From NCBI GenBank assembly GCA_023150095.1, contig JAKLLO010000035.1:1-33507 (forward strand): 33,507 bases of DNA, given 5' to 3'. The notes under the pieces are model-generated. The model was not told the origin of the DNA. It saw nothing but the letters and a program-made list of their open reading frames with translations, and did no database searches. The translations under genes were made by a program, and so were the position numbers. This document shows positions 25,311 through 32,466 of the stretch, piece after piece. The stretch comes from Zoogloea sp. GTDB taxonomy: Bacteria > Pseudomonadota > Gammaproteobacteria > Burkholderiales > Rhodocyclaceae. Position 1 is the stretch's first letter, and each line of letters opens with the position of its first letter.

Positions 25311-27113
25311 ATGGTTTCGCCCTTTGACCGCCATTACAGCTACGTTGTCGATGATGACGTGCTGAAGCGTCTGCTGCTTCGCTATGGCCTCGGCCAGGGC
25401 GAGCAGGCGGCGGTCCGGGCTTTCGGGCGCATCGTCGACGCGTCCGACATGGCCCAGGCGCTGCTGGAACGGCTCAACCTTGCCGACGTGGGCATCGCCG
25501 ATGGCACCGTCGAGCCGGCCCTGCGGGATTTCTGCAAGGATCTGGCGCGTATCTCCGAATGGGATTTCACGCCGGGCTGGCCGGCGGGCCTTGCCGCGCG
25601 CTGGGCCGAGTGCTATCTGGCCGGCGCGGTGGCGGAGTTTCCGTTCGTCGCCATCGAGGCGCTCATCGCCCTGTGCCAGCAGCGCCTGTTTGGCGAGCGG
25701 GCGATGGTCTATCGGCTGGAACTCGACATCCTCAACGCGCTGGTGCGTCTCGGCTGGTGCCTGGGCGGGCTGCTGTCCGACGTGGCCATCGAGCACGAGC
25801 AGTCCTTCCGCCTGTCGGCCGAAGATGGCGACCCGGTGCTGGGGATTCCCAACCGCCGGCGCTTCCTAATGCTGCTCTCCGACCGCCTCGACCGGATCGG
25901 CGCCGGGCGCCAGCTCGGGCTGGTGATCGTGCAGGTGGAGTGGGGGCGCTCGGCCGACGTGCTGGCCCTCGACGAGCGCGACCAGCTGCGCCTCGCCCTG
26001 TCGGAGGTGATGCGCTCGGTGCTGCGCCCCAGCGACATCCTGTGCGCCCTCGGCGACGACGCCTGGGCCGCGATCCTGCCCGATCTGCACCACCCGGCCC
26101 AGGTTTCGCTGGCCGGCCACAAGCTGGTGGATGCCTGCGAGGTGCTGCGTTCCAACAACTTCCCGGCCCTGCGCGGACGCTTCTTTTCCGGCGGTGCGTG
26201 GGCGCCCGAGCACGCCGGCGACCCCCTCGGCCTGGAGCAGGCCGCCCGCGCCGCGCTGGTGGTGGCCCGCTCCACCGGCCAGCCCTTCGACGTGTATGGC
26301 GGCGAAGTGGTGGTGCGCGCCGAAGACGACGCCAATTTCGAGATGGAAGTCGCCCGGGCGCTCGAAGCCCAGCATTTCCAGCTTTACCTGCAGCCGCAGG
26401 TCGAGCTCCCCTCCCGCCGCGTGGTTGGGGCGGAGGCGCTGCTGCGCTGGTCCCGGGCAGATGGCCGCGCCGTGCCACCGCCCGAGATCCTGCGGGTGGT
26501 CGAGCGCATCGGGCTGATGCCGGTACTGTCCCGCTGGGCGATCCAGCAGGCAGCGCAGATCCTCGCCGCGCTGGCCACCGCCGGCTGTGGCGTACGGGTG
26601 TCGGTGAACATCGTCGCCGAGGATCTACGGGATTCCGAACTGCCGATCTTCATCCGCCAGACCTGCGACACCTGGCGCGTGGCCCCGTCGCGGCTGTGCT
26701 TCGAGATCACCGAAGGCGGGCTGGTGTCGGGCGAGGGCATGTCGGTGCGCACCCTGGAGGCGCTGCGCCAGGGCGGCGGCCGGCTGGCGCTGGACGATTT
26801 CGGCACCGGCTATTCGTCGATGGATTACCTGCGGCGCCTGCCGGTGAGCGAGGTCAAGCTCGACAAATCCTTCGTCGAGCGCATCACCACGTCGGACAAC
26901 GACCGGGCGATCGTCGAGCTGATGGTGCGCATCGCCCACACCTTCGGGCTGGAGGTGGTGGCCGAAGGGGTCGAGACGGCCGAGACCGAGGCGGTCCTGC
27001 TGGAGATGGGCTGCAACTGCGCCCAGGGATACCGCTACGCGCCGGCGATGTCGGTGGAGGACTTCGTGGCCTGGTGGAAGACGTCCGGCGACGTGGCCGC
27101 TCACTCCGCCTGA
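25311..27113 (+). CDS. EAL-domain c-di-GMP phosphodiesterase with degenerate GGDEF domain
   Basis: Protein of 600 aa. The first 190 residues are a helical region I cannot assign (DFTPGWPAGLAARWAECYLA is typical). About 195-340 is a GGDEF fold, starting DPVLGIPNRRRF, but the signature place reads LGDDAW (G248-D249-D250), so cyclase activity is unlikely. The EAL domain (about 350-590) keeps its key residues: E375 in GAEALLRW, the Asn in VSVNIV, FEITE, DDFGTG (495-500), EVKLDKS, VVAEGVET and a final QGYRYAP. It should hydrolyse cyclic di-GMP to pGpG. It starts 5 bp after the HD-GYP gene, so two enzymes acting against the same messenger are made together. No membrane segment is seen. The last 13 bp overlap the convergent lipoprotein gene. 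Confidence 0.92.
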   Translation: MVSPFDRHYSYVVDDDVLKRLLLRYGLGQGEQAAVRAFGRIVDASDMAQALLERLNLADVGIADGTVEPALRDFCKDLARISEWDFTPGWPAGLAARWAECYLAGAVAEFPFVAIEALIALCQQRLFGERAMVYRLELDILNALVRLGWCLGGLLSDVAIEHEQSFRLSAEDGDPVLGIPNRRRFLMLLSDRLDRIGAGRQLGLVIVQVEWGRSADVLALDERDQLRLALSEVMRSVLRPSDILCALGDDAWAAILPDLHHPAQVSLAGHKLVDACEVLRSNNFPALRGRFFSGGAWAPEHAGDPLGLEQAARAALVVARSTGQPFDVYGGEVVVRAEDDANFEMEVARALEAQHFQLYLQPQVELPSRRVVGAEALLRWSRADGRAVPPPEILRVVERIGLMPVLSRWAIQQAAQILAALATAGCGVRVSVNIVAEDLRDSELPIFIRQTCDTWRVAPSRLCFEITEGGLVSGEGMSVRTLEALRQGGGRLALDDFGTGYSSMDYLRRLPVSEVKLDKSFVERITTSDNDRAIVELMVRIAHTFGLEVVAEGVETAETEAVLLEMGCNCAQGYRYAPAMSVEDFVAWWKTSGDVAAHSA

Positions 27114-27568
27114 CGGCGGCGCTTGCGGGGCGTCTCGGCTTCGGCAGGCGGTGCTTCGTCGGCCTTGGCGTGGCCCTCGTCGGCGGATTCGCCCTCAGCA
27201 CCAGCTTTCTTTTCCCCTTCGTCGCCCCCTTCGCCCTTGGCGTGCTTCGCCTTGGCCGTCTTGGTGGCGCCCGGCGGCGGAGGCGGGGGAAGCTGCGGCG
27301 CGACTTCGGCGATCTTGTTCTCGGCCATGTAGTCGTTCATTTCCTTCCAGCCGGCAAAAACAGCCGCCCGCTGGGCGGTCGGGTTGAGGGTGAAGCAGTC
27401 CTCGATGGCGCGCCCGGCATGCCGGCAGGCGCTGCCCACGGCCTTGCCGTCCGCCTCCGCCTGGGCCTCGGTCTTGGCTGGGTCGGGTATGCCGAGGCGA
27501 TCGCAGCCGGTAAGGGCGACGGTGGCAATCACGAGTCCGAAAACAAGGGGCAGGGCGGGTCGGGTCAT
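27101..27568 (-). CDS. Small putative lipoprotein, unknown function
   Basis: Protein of 155 aa. A lipoprotein signal peptide is clear: MTRPALPLVFGLVIATVALT before GC, so Cys22 would be lipidated; the next residue is Asp, the residue linked with inner-membrane retention in enterobacteria. A conserved-looking core follows (SACRHAGRAIEDCFTLNPTA, then AVFAGWKEMNDYMAENKIAE) with two Cys that may pair. It then becomes low complexity: PPPPPPGATK and a charged Lys/Glu/Gly/Ala tail ending RKRRRQAE. I do not recognise the family. The start was picked from the signal peptide. Its 3' end overlaps the EAL gene by 13 bp, and its promoter region is shared with divergent ugpB. Confidence 0.78.
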   Translation of the reverse strand: MTRPALPLVFGLVIATVALTGCDRLGIPDPAKTEAQAEADGKAVGSACRHAGRAIEDCFTLNPTAQRAAVFAGWKEMNDYMAENKIAEVAPQLPPPPPPGATKTAKAKHAKGEGGDEGEKKAGAEGESADEGHAKADEAPPAEAETPRKRRRQAE

Positions 27569-27670
27569 GGCGGGAGGGGCGATCAATGGGCGCTGCAAGG
27601 TCAACGGCGCCCTGGGGGCGGACTTGAACATTCGCTTGCAAGTTGCCATCGAGATGCCCGGGACGGGCTT

Positions 27671-27676
27671 TATAAT
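27671..27676 (+). promoter_or_regulatory. Candidate -10 element for ugpB
   Basis: A perfect TATAAT 37 bp before the ugpB start codon in the 145-bp gap to the divergent lipoprotein gene. The best -35-like hexamer, TTGCCA at 27643, is 22 bp away, too far for a normal sigma-70 promoter, so an activator may be needed. No clear Pho box was found. Confidence 0.5.
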
Positions 27677-27713
27677 CCGCTGTTGTTCCGATTTATCCCC
27701 TGACACGACTCCC

Positions 27714-29018
27714 ATGATCAAATTCAGCCGTACCGCCCTGTGCGCAGCCATCGCCGGTCTGTGCGTCAATGCCGCCGTCGCCGCCCCGAAGAAGCCCGCC
27801 GCCAAGGCCGAGGCGCCCAAGGCCGCGGCCGTTGCCGACGTCGCGGCAACCGAGATCGAGCTGGTCCATAGCCTCGGCGCCGACAAGGGCGCGCAGCTTC
27901 AAAAGCTGGTTGACCGCTACAACGCCGGCAACCCGAACGGCCCGAAGGTCGTCATCCACGACCGCGCCTGGAACGCCGGTGCCACGCCGCACCTGATGAT
28001 CCTCGGCGAGCGCGACCTGCCCGCCTTCCTGTCCGGCCCGCAGCGTTATCGTCCGCTCTACCAGGTCATGAAGGAAGCCGGCGTTGCGATGGAAACCCTG
28101 CGCGCGCCAGCGATGATGACCCCGACTCCGCTCGACGCACAGAAACGCCTGATCGCGCTGCCGGTGGCCCTGTCCACCCCGGTCATGTTCTACAACAAGG
28201 ACGCGTTCACGGCCGCCGGCCTTGATCCGGAAGTCCCGCCGAAGACCTGGCAGGAACTCCAGGCCGCCCTCGGCAAGGTTGTCGCCAACGGCCAGGCCTG
28301 CCCCTACACCACCACCCAGCCGGCCTGGATCCTCGTCGAGAACATGAGCGCCTGGCACAACGAGCCGGTCGTGACCGAGGGCAAGAAGACCTCCCTCGCC
28401 ATCAACGGCATGCTCGAGGTCAAGCACGTGGCGATGCTCTCGTCCTGGTACAAGGCCCGTTACCTGCAACTCTTCGGTCGTGACGAAGAGGCCATCGAGC
28501 ACTTCTCGAACGGCGAGTGCGCGGTGCTGACCGCCGCCTCCGGCGTCTGGCCGACCCTGCAGCGTCAGGTCAATTTCAAGGTCGGCGTTGCCACGCTGCC
28601 CTACCACGAGGAATACTACGGCGCGCCCCAGAATACCCTCGCCGACGGCCCCGCCATGTGGGTTGCCGCCGGCAAGAAGCCCGCCGAATACAAGGCCGTC
28701 GCCCGCTTCGTCAATTTCTGGCTGACTGGTGAAAGCCAGGTCGAATGGCAGCGTAACGCCGGTTACCTGCCCCTCAACCGCGCGGGCCTGCTGGCTTCCG
28801 AAAGCCGCCTGCTGGCTGCCGATCTGGTCAATATTCATGTTGGCGTGAAGCAGCTCACCAACAAGCCGGTGACGGCCGCCTCCAAGGCCAGCTCCTACCC
28901 GCAGCGTGCCGCTGTGCGCCGCATCATCGAGGAAGAGCTGGAATCCGTGTGGGAAGACCGCAAGCCGTCCAAGCTTGCCCTCGACACCGCCGTGGCCCGC
29001 TCGCGCACCGTCGACTGA
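27714..29018 (+). CDS. ugpB: ABC transporter periplasmic glycerol-3-phosphate-binding protein
   Basis: Protein of 434 aa. The signal peptide ends about AAVAA (residue 24) and is followed by a Lys/Ala/Pro linker not found in E. coli UgpB. The mature part matches UgpB closely: MFYNKDAFTAAGLDPEVPPK, KTWQELQAAL, ENMSAWHNEP, HFSNGECAVLTAASGVWPTL, AGYLPLNRAGL and RRIIEEELESVW. It binds sn-glycerol 3-phosphate or glycerophosphodiesters in the periplasm and delivers them to an UgpAEC membrane complex. Only ugpQ follows (13 bp later); no ugpA, ugpE or ugpC gene is in the window, so the permease must be encoded elsewhere. A TATAAT lies upstream. The start ATG at 27714 has no strong ribosome site. Confidence 0.93.
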   Translation: MIKFSRTALCAAIAGLCVNAAVAAPKKPAAKAEAPKAAAVADVAATEIELVHSLGADKGAQLQKLVDRYNAGNPNGPKVVIHDRAWNAGATPHLMILGERDLPAFLSGPQRYRPLYQVMKEAGVAMETLRAPAMMTPTPLDAQKRLIALPVALSTPVMFYNKDAFTAAGLDPEVPPKTWQELQAALGKVVANGQACPYTTTQPAWILVENMSAWHNEPVVTEGKKTSLAINGMLEVKHVAMLSSWYKARYLQLFGRDEEAIEHFSNGECAVLTAASGVWPTLQRQVNFKVGVATLPYHEEYYGAPQNTLADGPAMWVAAGKKPAEYKAVARFVNFWLTGESQVEWQRNAGYLPLNRAGLLASESRLLAADLVNIHVGVKQLTNKPVTAASKASSYPQRAAVRRIIEEELESVWEDRKPSKLALDTAVARSRTVD

Positions 29019-29031
29019 GCGTCTGTCCGGC

Positions 29032-29787
29032 ATGTCCGACTGGGGTTGGCCCGGCCTGATCGCCCACCGCTGCGGCGGGGCGCTCGCGCCGGAAAACACC
29101 CTGGCCGGGCTTGGCATTGCCGCCCGGCTGAGGTGTGTCGCGGTCGAGTTCGACGTGATGCTCTCGGCCGACGGCGTGCCGCTCCTGATCCACGACGAAA
29201 CCCTCGACCGCACCGCCGGCGTGCCGGGCAGCGTGGCCGAAATGCCCGCCGCGGCGCTGCTCGCCACCGATGTGGGCGGCGTGTTTCATCCGGCGTTTCG
29301 CGGTGAGACCATTCCCTGTCTGATCGACGCCCTGGCGAGTTGCCGGGCGCTGGGGCTTGCGGCCAATCTGGAGATCAAGCCCGCGGCGGGTGTCGAGATC
29401 GAGACGGGCAGGGTGGTGGGCGAGTTGCTTGCCGCGATGGCGCCGGCGCAGCGCCCCGTGCTCCTGCTCTCGTCCTTCTCGCCAGATGCGCTCCGGATCG
29501 CGGCCGGCTGCGTGGCCGAGATTCCCCGCGCCTTTCTCGTCGAAGCCTTCGACGACGCGGCCATCGACACCGCACTGGCCCTTGGCTGCCAGGCCCTCAA
29601 CGTCTCCCGGCAGGGGCTTTCCGAAGCGCGTGTGGCGGCCATCCGTAAGGCCGGCCTGCGCTGCCTTGTGTACACCGTCAATCAGCCCGATGAAGCCCGC
29701 CGGCTTGCGACGTGGGGCGTGGATGGCGTGTTTTCCGACCGCCCCGATCTATTGCTTCCGGTTTCAGCCTGCCAGAATCCGGCCTGA
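29032..29787 (+). CDS. ugpQ: Glycerophosphodiester phosphodiesterase, UgpQ type
   Basis: Protein of 251 aa, no signal peptide, so cytosolic like E. coli UgpQ. GDPD motifs are complete: IAHRCGG with the catalytic His, APENTLAG, EFDVMLSADG with the metal Glu and Asp, and LLIHDETLDRT with the second His. The C-terminal LVYTVNQPDEARRLATWGVD is typical. It cleaves glycerophosphodiesters into glycerol 3-phosphate and an alcohol after uptake by the Ugp system. It starts 13 bp after the ugpB stop, so the two genes are one unit; the short spacing suggests shared regulation. A likely ispB promoter begins 20 bp after its stop. Confidence 0.94.
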   Translation: MSDWGWPGLIAHRCGGALAPENTLAGLGIAARLRCVAVEFDVMLSADGVPLLIHDETLDRTAGVPGSVAEMPAAALLATDVGGVFHPAFRGETIPCLIDALASCRALGLAANLEIKPAAGVEIETGRVVGELLAAMAPAQRPVLLLSSFSPDALRIAAGCVAEIPRAFLVEAFDDAAIDTALALGCQALNVSRQGLSEARVAAIRKAGLRCLVYTVNQPDEARRLATWGVDGVFSDRPDLLLPVSACQNPA

Positions 29788-29807
29788 TCGGCCTTGATCC
29801 GGTCGGC

Positions 29808-29837
29808 TTGACTCGATGGCAGCATCGCCCCTAACAT
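29808..29837 (+). promoter_or_regulatory. Candidate sigma-70 promoter of ispB
   Basis: TTGACT at 29808-29813 (five of six) and TAACAT at 29832-29837 (four of six), separated by 18 bp, ending 27 bp before the ispB start codon. It separates ispB from the ugpBQ unit. Confidence 0.5.
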
Positions 29838-29864
29838 CGCGTTTTTCCTATTCCGGGCAGTGCC

Positions 29865-30833
29865 TTGTCTCTCTCGCAGCTCTACGCGCCGATCGCCGAA
29901 GACATGAAGGCGCTCGATGCCGTCATCCGGGATCGTCTCTACTCCGACGTCGTTCTCATCCGCCAGGTTGCCGAATACATCATCGGCAGCGGAGGCAAGC
30001 GCCTGCGTCCGGCCATGGTGTTGTTCACCGCTGGCGCCGCCGGATATCAGGGTAGCAACCACCGCGAGCTCGCGGCGGTTGTCGAGTTCATCCACACCGC
30101 CACGCTGCTCCACGACGACGTGGTCGATGAGTCCGACCTGCGCCGCGGCAACAAGACGGCCAATGCCATGTTCGGCAACGCCGCCTCGGTGCTGGTGGGC
30201 GATTTCCTCTATTCCCGTGCCTTCCAGATGATGGTCGGCGTCCAGAACATGCGCGTGATGCAGGTTCTGGCTGACGCCACCAACGTGATCGCCGAAGGCG
30301 AGGTGCTGCAGCTCCTCAACTGCCACAACGCGGATGTCGAGGTGGAAGACTACCTGCGCGTGATCCGCTACAAGACCGCCAAGCTCTTTGAAGCCGCTGC
30401 GCGTCTCGGCGCGATCCTCGGCGGCCTGTCCGCCGAGAAGGAAGAGCAGGTCGCTGCCTTTGGCATGCACATCGGTACGGCTTTCCAGCTGATCGACGAC
30501 GTGCTCGACTATTCCGGCGACGAGGCCGACACCGGCAAGCACATCGGTGACGACCTCGCCGAAGGCAAGCCCACGCTGCCGCTGATCCACGTGATGAAGC
30601 ACGGAAGCCCGGAACACGCCGCCTGCGTGCGCACGGCCATCGAAAACGGCGGCCGCGACGATTTCGCCGCTGTCCTCGCGGCGATCCGTGCAAGCGGCGC
30701 CATCGAGGCCACCCGCAAGGTGGCCGAAGCCGAAGCCCAGCTGGCCCTGGATGCCCTTGAAGCGTTGCCCCCTTCCGTTTTCAAGGACTCCTTGGTAGAA
30801 TTGTCAAAGTTCGCAGTCGCACGGAAATATTGA
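29865..30833 (+). CDS. ispB: Octaprenyl (all-trans polyprenyl) diphosphate synthase
   Basis: Protein of 322 aa. It extends farnesyl diphosphate with isopentenyl units to make the ubiquinone side chain; cytosolic. Motifs: SGGKRLRPAM, first Asp-rich motif LLHDDVVDESD, GNAASVLVGDFLYSRAF, and second Asp-rich motif QLIDDVLDYSGD followed by GKPTLPLI. The start is the TTG at 29865. The next ATG is 13 codons in, and dropping the intervening LYAPIAED would remove a part that aligns with other IspB N-termini. A rare start codon and weak ribosome site suggest modest translation. The chain length (C40) is family inference. tRNA-Pro lies 88 bp downstream. Confidence 0.93.
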   Translation: MSLSQLYAPIAEDMKALDAVIRDRLYSDVVLIRQVAEYIIGSGGKRLRPAMVLFTAGAAGYQGSNHRELAAVVEFIHTATLLHDDVVDESDLRRGNKTANAMFGNAASVLVGDFLYSRAFQMMVGVQNMRVMQVLADATNVIAEGEVLQLLNCHNADVEVEDYLRVIRYKTAKLFEAAARLGAILGGLSAEKEEQVAAFGMHIGTAFQLIDDVLDYSGDEADTGKHIGDDLAEGKPTLPLIHVMKHGSPEHAACVRTAIENGGRDDFAAVLAAIRASGAIEATRKVAEAEAQLALDALEALPPSVFKDSLVELSKFAVARKY

Positions 30834-30921
30834 TGTTCGGCAGCTGTACGCCGGATTTCGATGTGAAGTGTGGCTGTTTTGTTTTAGCGTTGGTGATGTT
30901 GCCAACGAGCAGTAAAAGCGT

Positions 30922-30998
30922 CGGGGAATAGCTCAGCCTGGTAGAGCACTGCGTTCGGGACGCAGGGGCCGGAGGTTCGAATCCTCTTTCCCCGACCA
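30922..30998 (+). tRNA. tRNA-Pro (anticodon CGG)
   Basis: A 77-nt cloverleaf with encoded CCA. The acceptor is CGGGGAA/TTCCCCG, the D arm GCTC/GAGC, the anticodon stem CTGCG/CGCAG with loop TTCGGGA, and the T loop TTCGAAT. Anticodon CGG reads CCG. No convincing own promoter is visible in the 88 bp after ispB, so it may be processed from the ispB transcript. A terminator lies 45 bp downstream. Confidence 0.96.
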
Positions 30999-31042
30999 AA
31001 AATACTGTTACGAATCAATGAGCTGTGATTCGTGATGCGGTC

Positions 31043-31079
31043 AAATGGAGCAAAATCCGAGAGGGTTTGCTCCATTTTT
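31043..31079 (+). terminator. Rho-independent terminator after tRNA-Pro
   Basis: A 12-bp perfect stem (AAATGGAGCAAA with TTTGCTCCATTT), an 11-base loop, and a T-run that continues from the 3' arm (five T in a row). It is less GC-rich than the one after tRNA-Thr but of standard form. It probably ends the ispB/tRNA-Pro transcript. Confidence 0.85.
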
Positions 31080-31456
31080 GCGTTCACTCGCGGTTTTTTT
31101 GCGAACTCCGATAGTCGCCCTTACGGCAGTCCATTCTCAAGGCATCGACCCTGCGCGATACGCGATTCATTGGGGGGCGACGCCCGTCGTTGCGCCCGTG
31201 GTCGTCCTGATTCGATCTCCACAAATCGTCATCGACTGGGCTGACGTCACGCGGTATTGCCGTCACACGACAAGGCGAGAGGACGCCGTGGGCAGGCGTC
31301 TCGTCCAGGCCGCCTGGTGCGGCATCAAGACAAGCGGCGCGTCGTTCCCGTCGATCGCGCCGCTTGAGTGAGCCGCGTCGGGTTACCGCGGTGGAACAGG
31401 GCCTGTCGAGTCGCGAGTCGTCTCGCCCGCAAGCCCGTTTGCCGCAGATCTGGCGC
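31080..31456. other. Gap without a gene; one long hairpin
   Basis: No convincing reading frame on either strand. An 11-bp perfect inverted repeat lies at 31331-31366 (CAAGCGGCGCG with CGCGCCGCTTG, 14-base loop), 91 bp past the stop of the leftward aldo/keto reductase. It could act as that gene's terminator, though no T-run follows. An AT-rich patch (seven T) near 31095 is unexplained. Confidence 0.45.
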
Positions 31457-32290
31457 TTAGTGGCCGAAGCTGTCTGCGTCGAACATGCCCGGATCGGGGC
31501 GGTCGAGGCAGTCGAGGATGGCCATGTCGTCGGCGCTGAGGGCAAAGTCGAAGACGTTGAGGTTCTCGGCCATCCGCTGAGGATTTGACGACTTGGTTGC
31601 GGTCGCAAAGCCCTGTTGGACGGCCCAGCGCAGCACGATCTGCGCCGGCGTGCGGCCGTGGGAGGCGGCAATGGCGGCGATGGCGGGGTCTTTCAGCATC
31701 TCCGAACCAAAGCCCAGCGGCCGCCACGATTCGGTGACGATGCCCTTGGCGCGGTGGATGGCGACGAGGTCGTCGCGGCGGTGGTAGGGGTCGAGCTGGA
31801 TCTGGTTGAGATGCGGCACGAGACCCAGACGGAACAACCGCTCCAGGTGCGCCGGCTTGAAGTTGGAGGTGCCCACCGCGCGTACCAGGCCTTCATCCAG
31901 CAGCCGCAGCAGGCCCAGGTAGGCTTCGACGAAGCGGTCCTGGTCCGGGTTCGGCCAGTGGATCAGCAGCAGGTCGATGTAATCCAGGCCGAGCCGGTCG
32001 AGGCTGGCGAGGCAGGCCTCGCGGGCGCCCTCGAAGCCGTGCCACTTGCGGTTGAACTTGGTGGTGACGAACACATCCTCGCGCTTGACGGACGCGCGGC
32101 GGATGCCTTCGCCTACGCCGCGTTCGTTCTCGTAGTTCTCGGCGGTGTCGATGGCGCGATAGCCCATGTCGAGGGCGGCGGCTACGGCAATGGCGGCCTC
32201 GGCGTCGTTCATCGGCCAGGTGCCGAGGCCTAGCTGGGGCATCTCGACGCCGTTGGCGAGCTTGAGGGTGGGGGCGAGTGTTTGGCTCAT
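31457..32290 (-). CDS. DkgA-like aldo/keto reductase
   Basis: Protein of 277 aa of the 2,5-diketo-gluconate reductase-like group (AKR5 style). It opens LKLANGVEMPQLGLGTWPMN. The catalytic tetrad is Asp and Tyr in AIDTAENYENERGVG, Lys in VTTKFNRKWH and His in LLIHWPNPDQ. The C-terminal cofactor part includes KSSNPQRMAENLNVFDFALS. It reduces aldehydes or ketones with NADPH; the substrate is unknown, and detoxification of reactive carbonyls is common in the group. AGGAG about eight bases before the ATG at 32290 supports the start. A perfect palindrome lies 121 bp upstream. It is not close to the other reductase in this window (Tas type) in sequence style. Confidence 0.92.
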   Translation of the reverse strand: MSQTLAPTLKLANGVEMPQLGLGTWPMNDAEAAIAVAAALDMGYRAIDTAENYENERGVGEGIRRASVKREDVFVTTKFNRKWHGFEGAREACLASLDRLGLDYIDLLLIHWPNPDQDRFVEAYLGLLRLLDEGLVRAVGTSNFKPAHLERLFRLGLVPHLNQIQLDPYHRRDDLVAIHRAKGIVTESWRPLGFGSEMLKDPAIAAIAASHGRTPAQIVLRWAVQQGFATATKSSNPQRMAENLNVFDFALSADDMAILDCLDRPDPGMFDADSFGH

Positions 32291-32410
32291 GGGTCTGTTC
32301 TCCTGGGTGTTGTGGGTATTCTCGTTGAGGCTACGGCGCGCTACTCCGCCCGTGGCTGGCCAGATGCTCGGCGCGAGATTTCTGCCTGTCCAATACTGTT
32401 TGAGTCTGCT

Positions 32411-32431
32411 TTCATACCGTAACGGTATGAA
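32411..32431. promoter_or_regulatory. Perfect 10-1-10 palindrome, probable operator
   Basis: TTCATACCGT, one central A, then ACGGTATGAA: ten-base arms that match exactly. It lies in the 176-bp gap between the indolepyruvate oxidoreductase stop and the aldo/keto reductase start. Read leftward, a TTACGG inside it could be a -35 with a poor -10 (CAGTAT) 18 bp on, so a bound repressor would block the reductase promoter. Size and symmetry fit a TetR-like or similar dimeric regulator; none is encoded in the window. Confidence 0.65.
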
Positions 32432-32466
32432 GACGTGCGCCGCGCTGTGGCGCCCAGCACTTTCGC

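Noticed and set aside
27693..29267. Open frame of 524 codons on the minus strand opposite ugpB and ugpQ
   Set aside because: Covers two clear genes on the other strand; composition bias only.
30890..30918. TTGGTG and TAAAAG with 17-bp spacing, considered as a tRNA-Pro promoter
   Set aside because: The transcript start would fall inside the mature tRNA.
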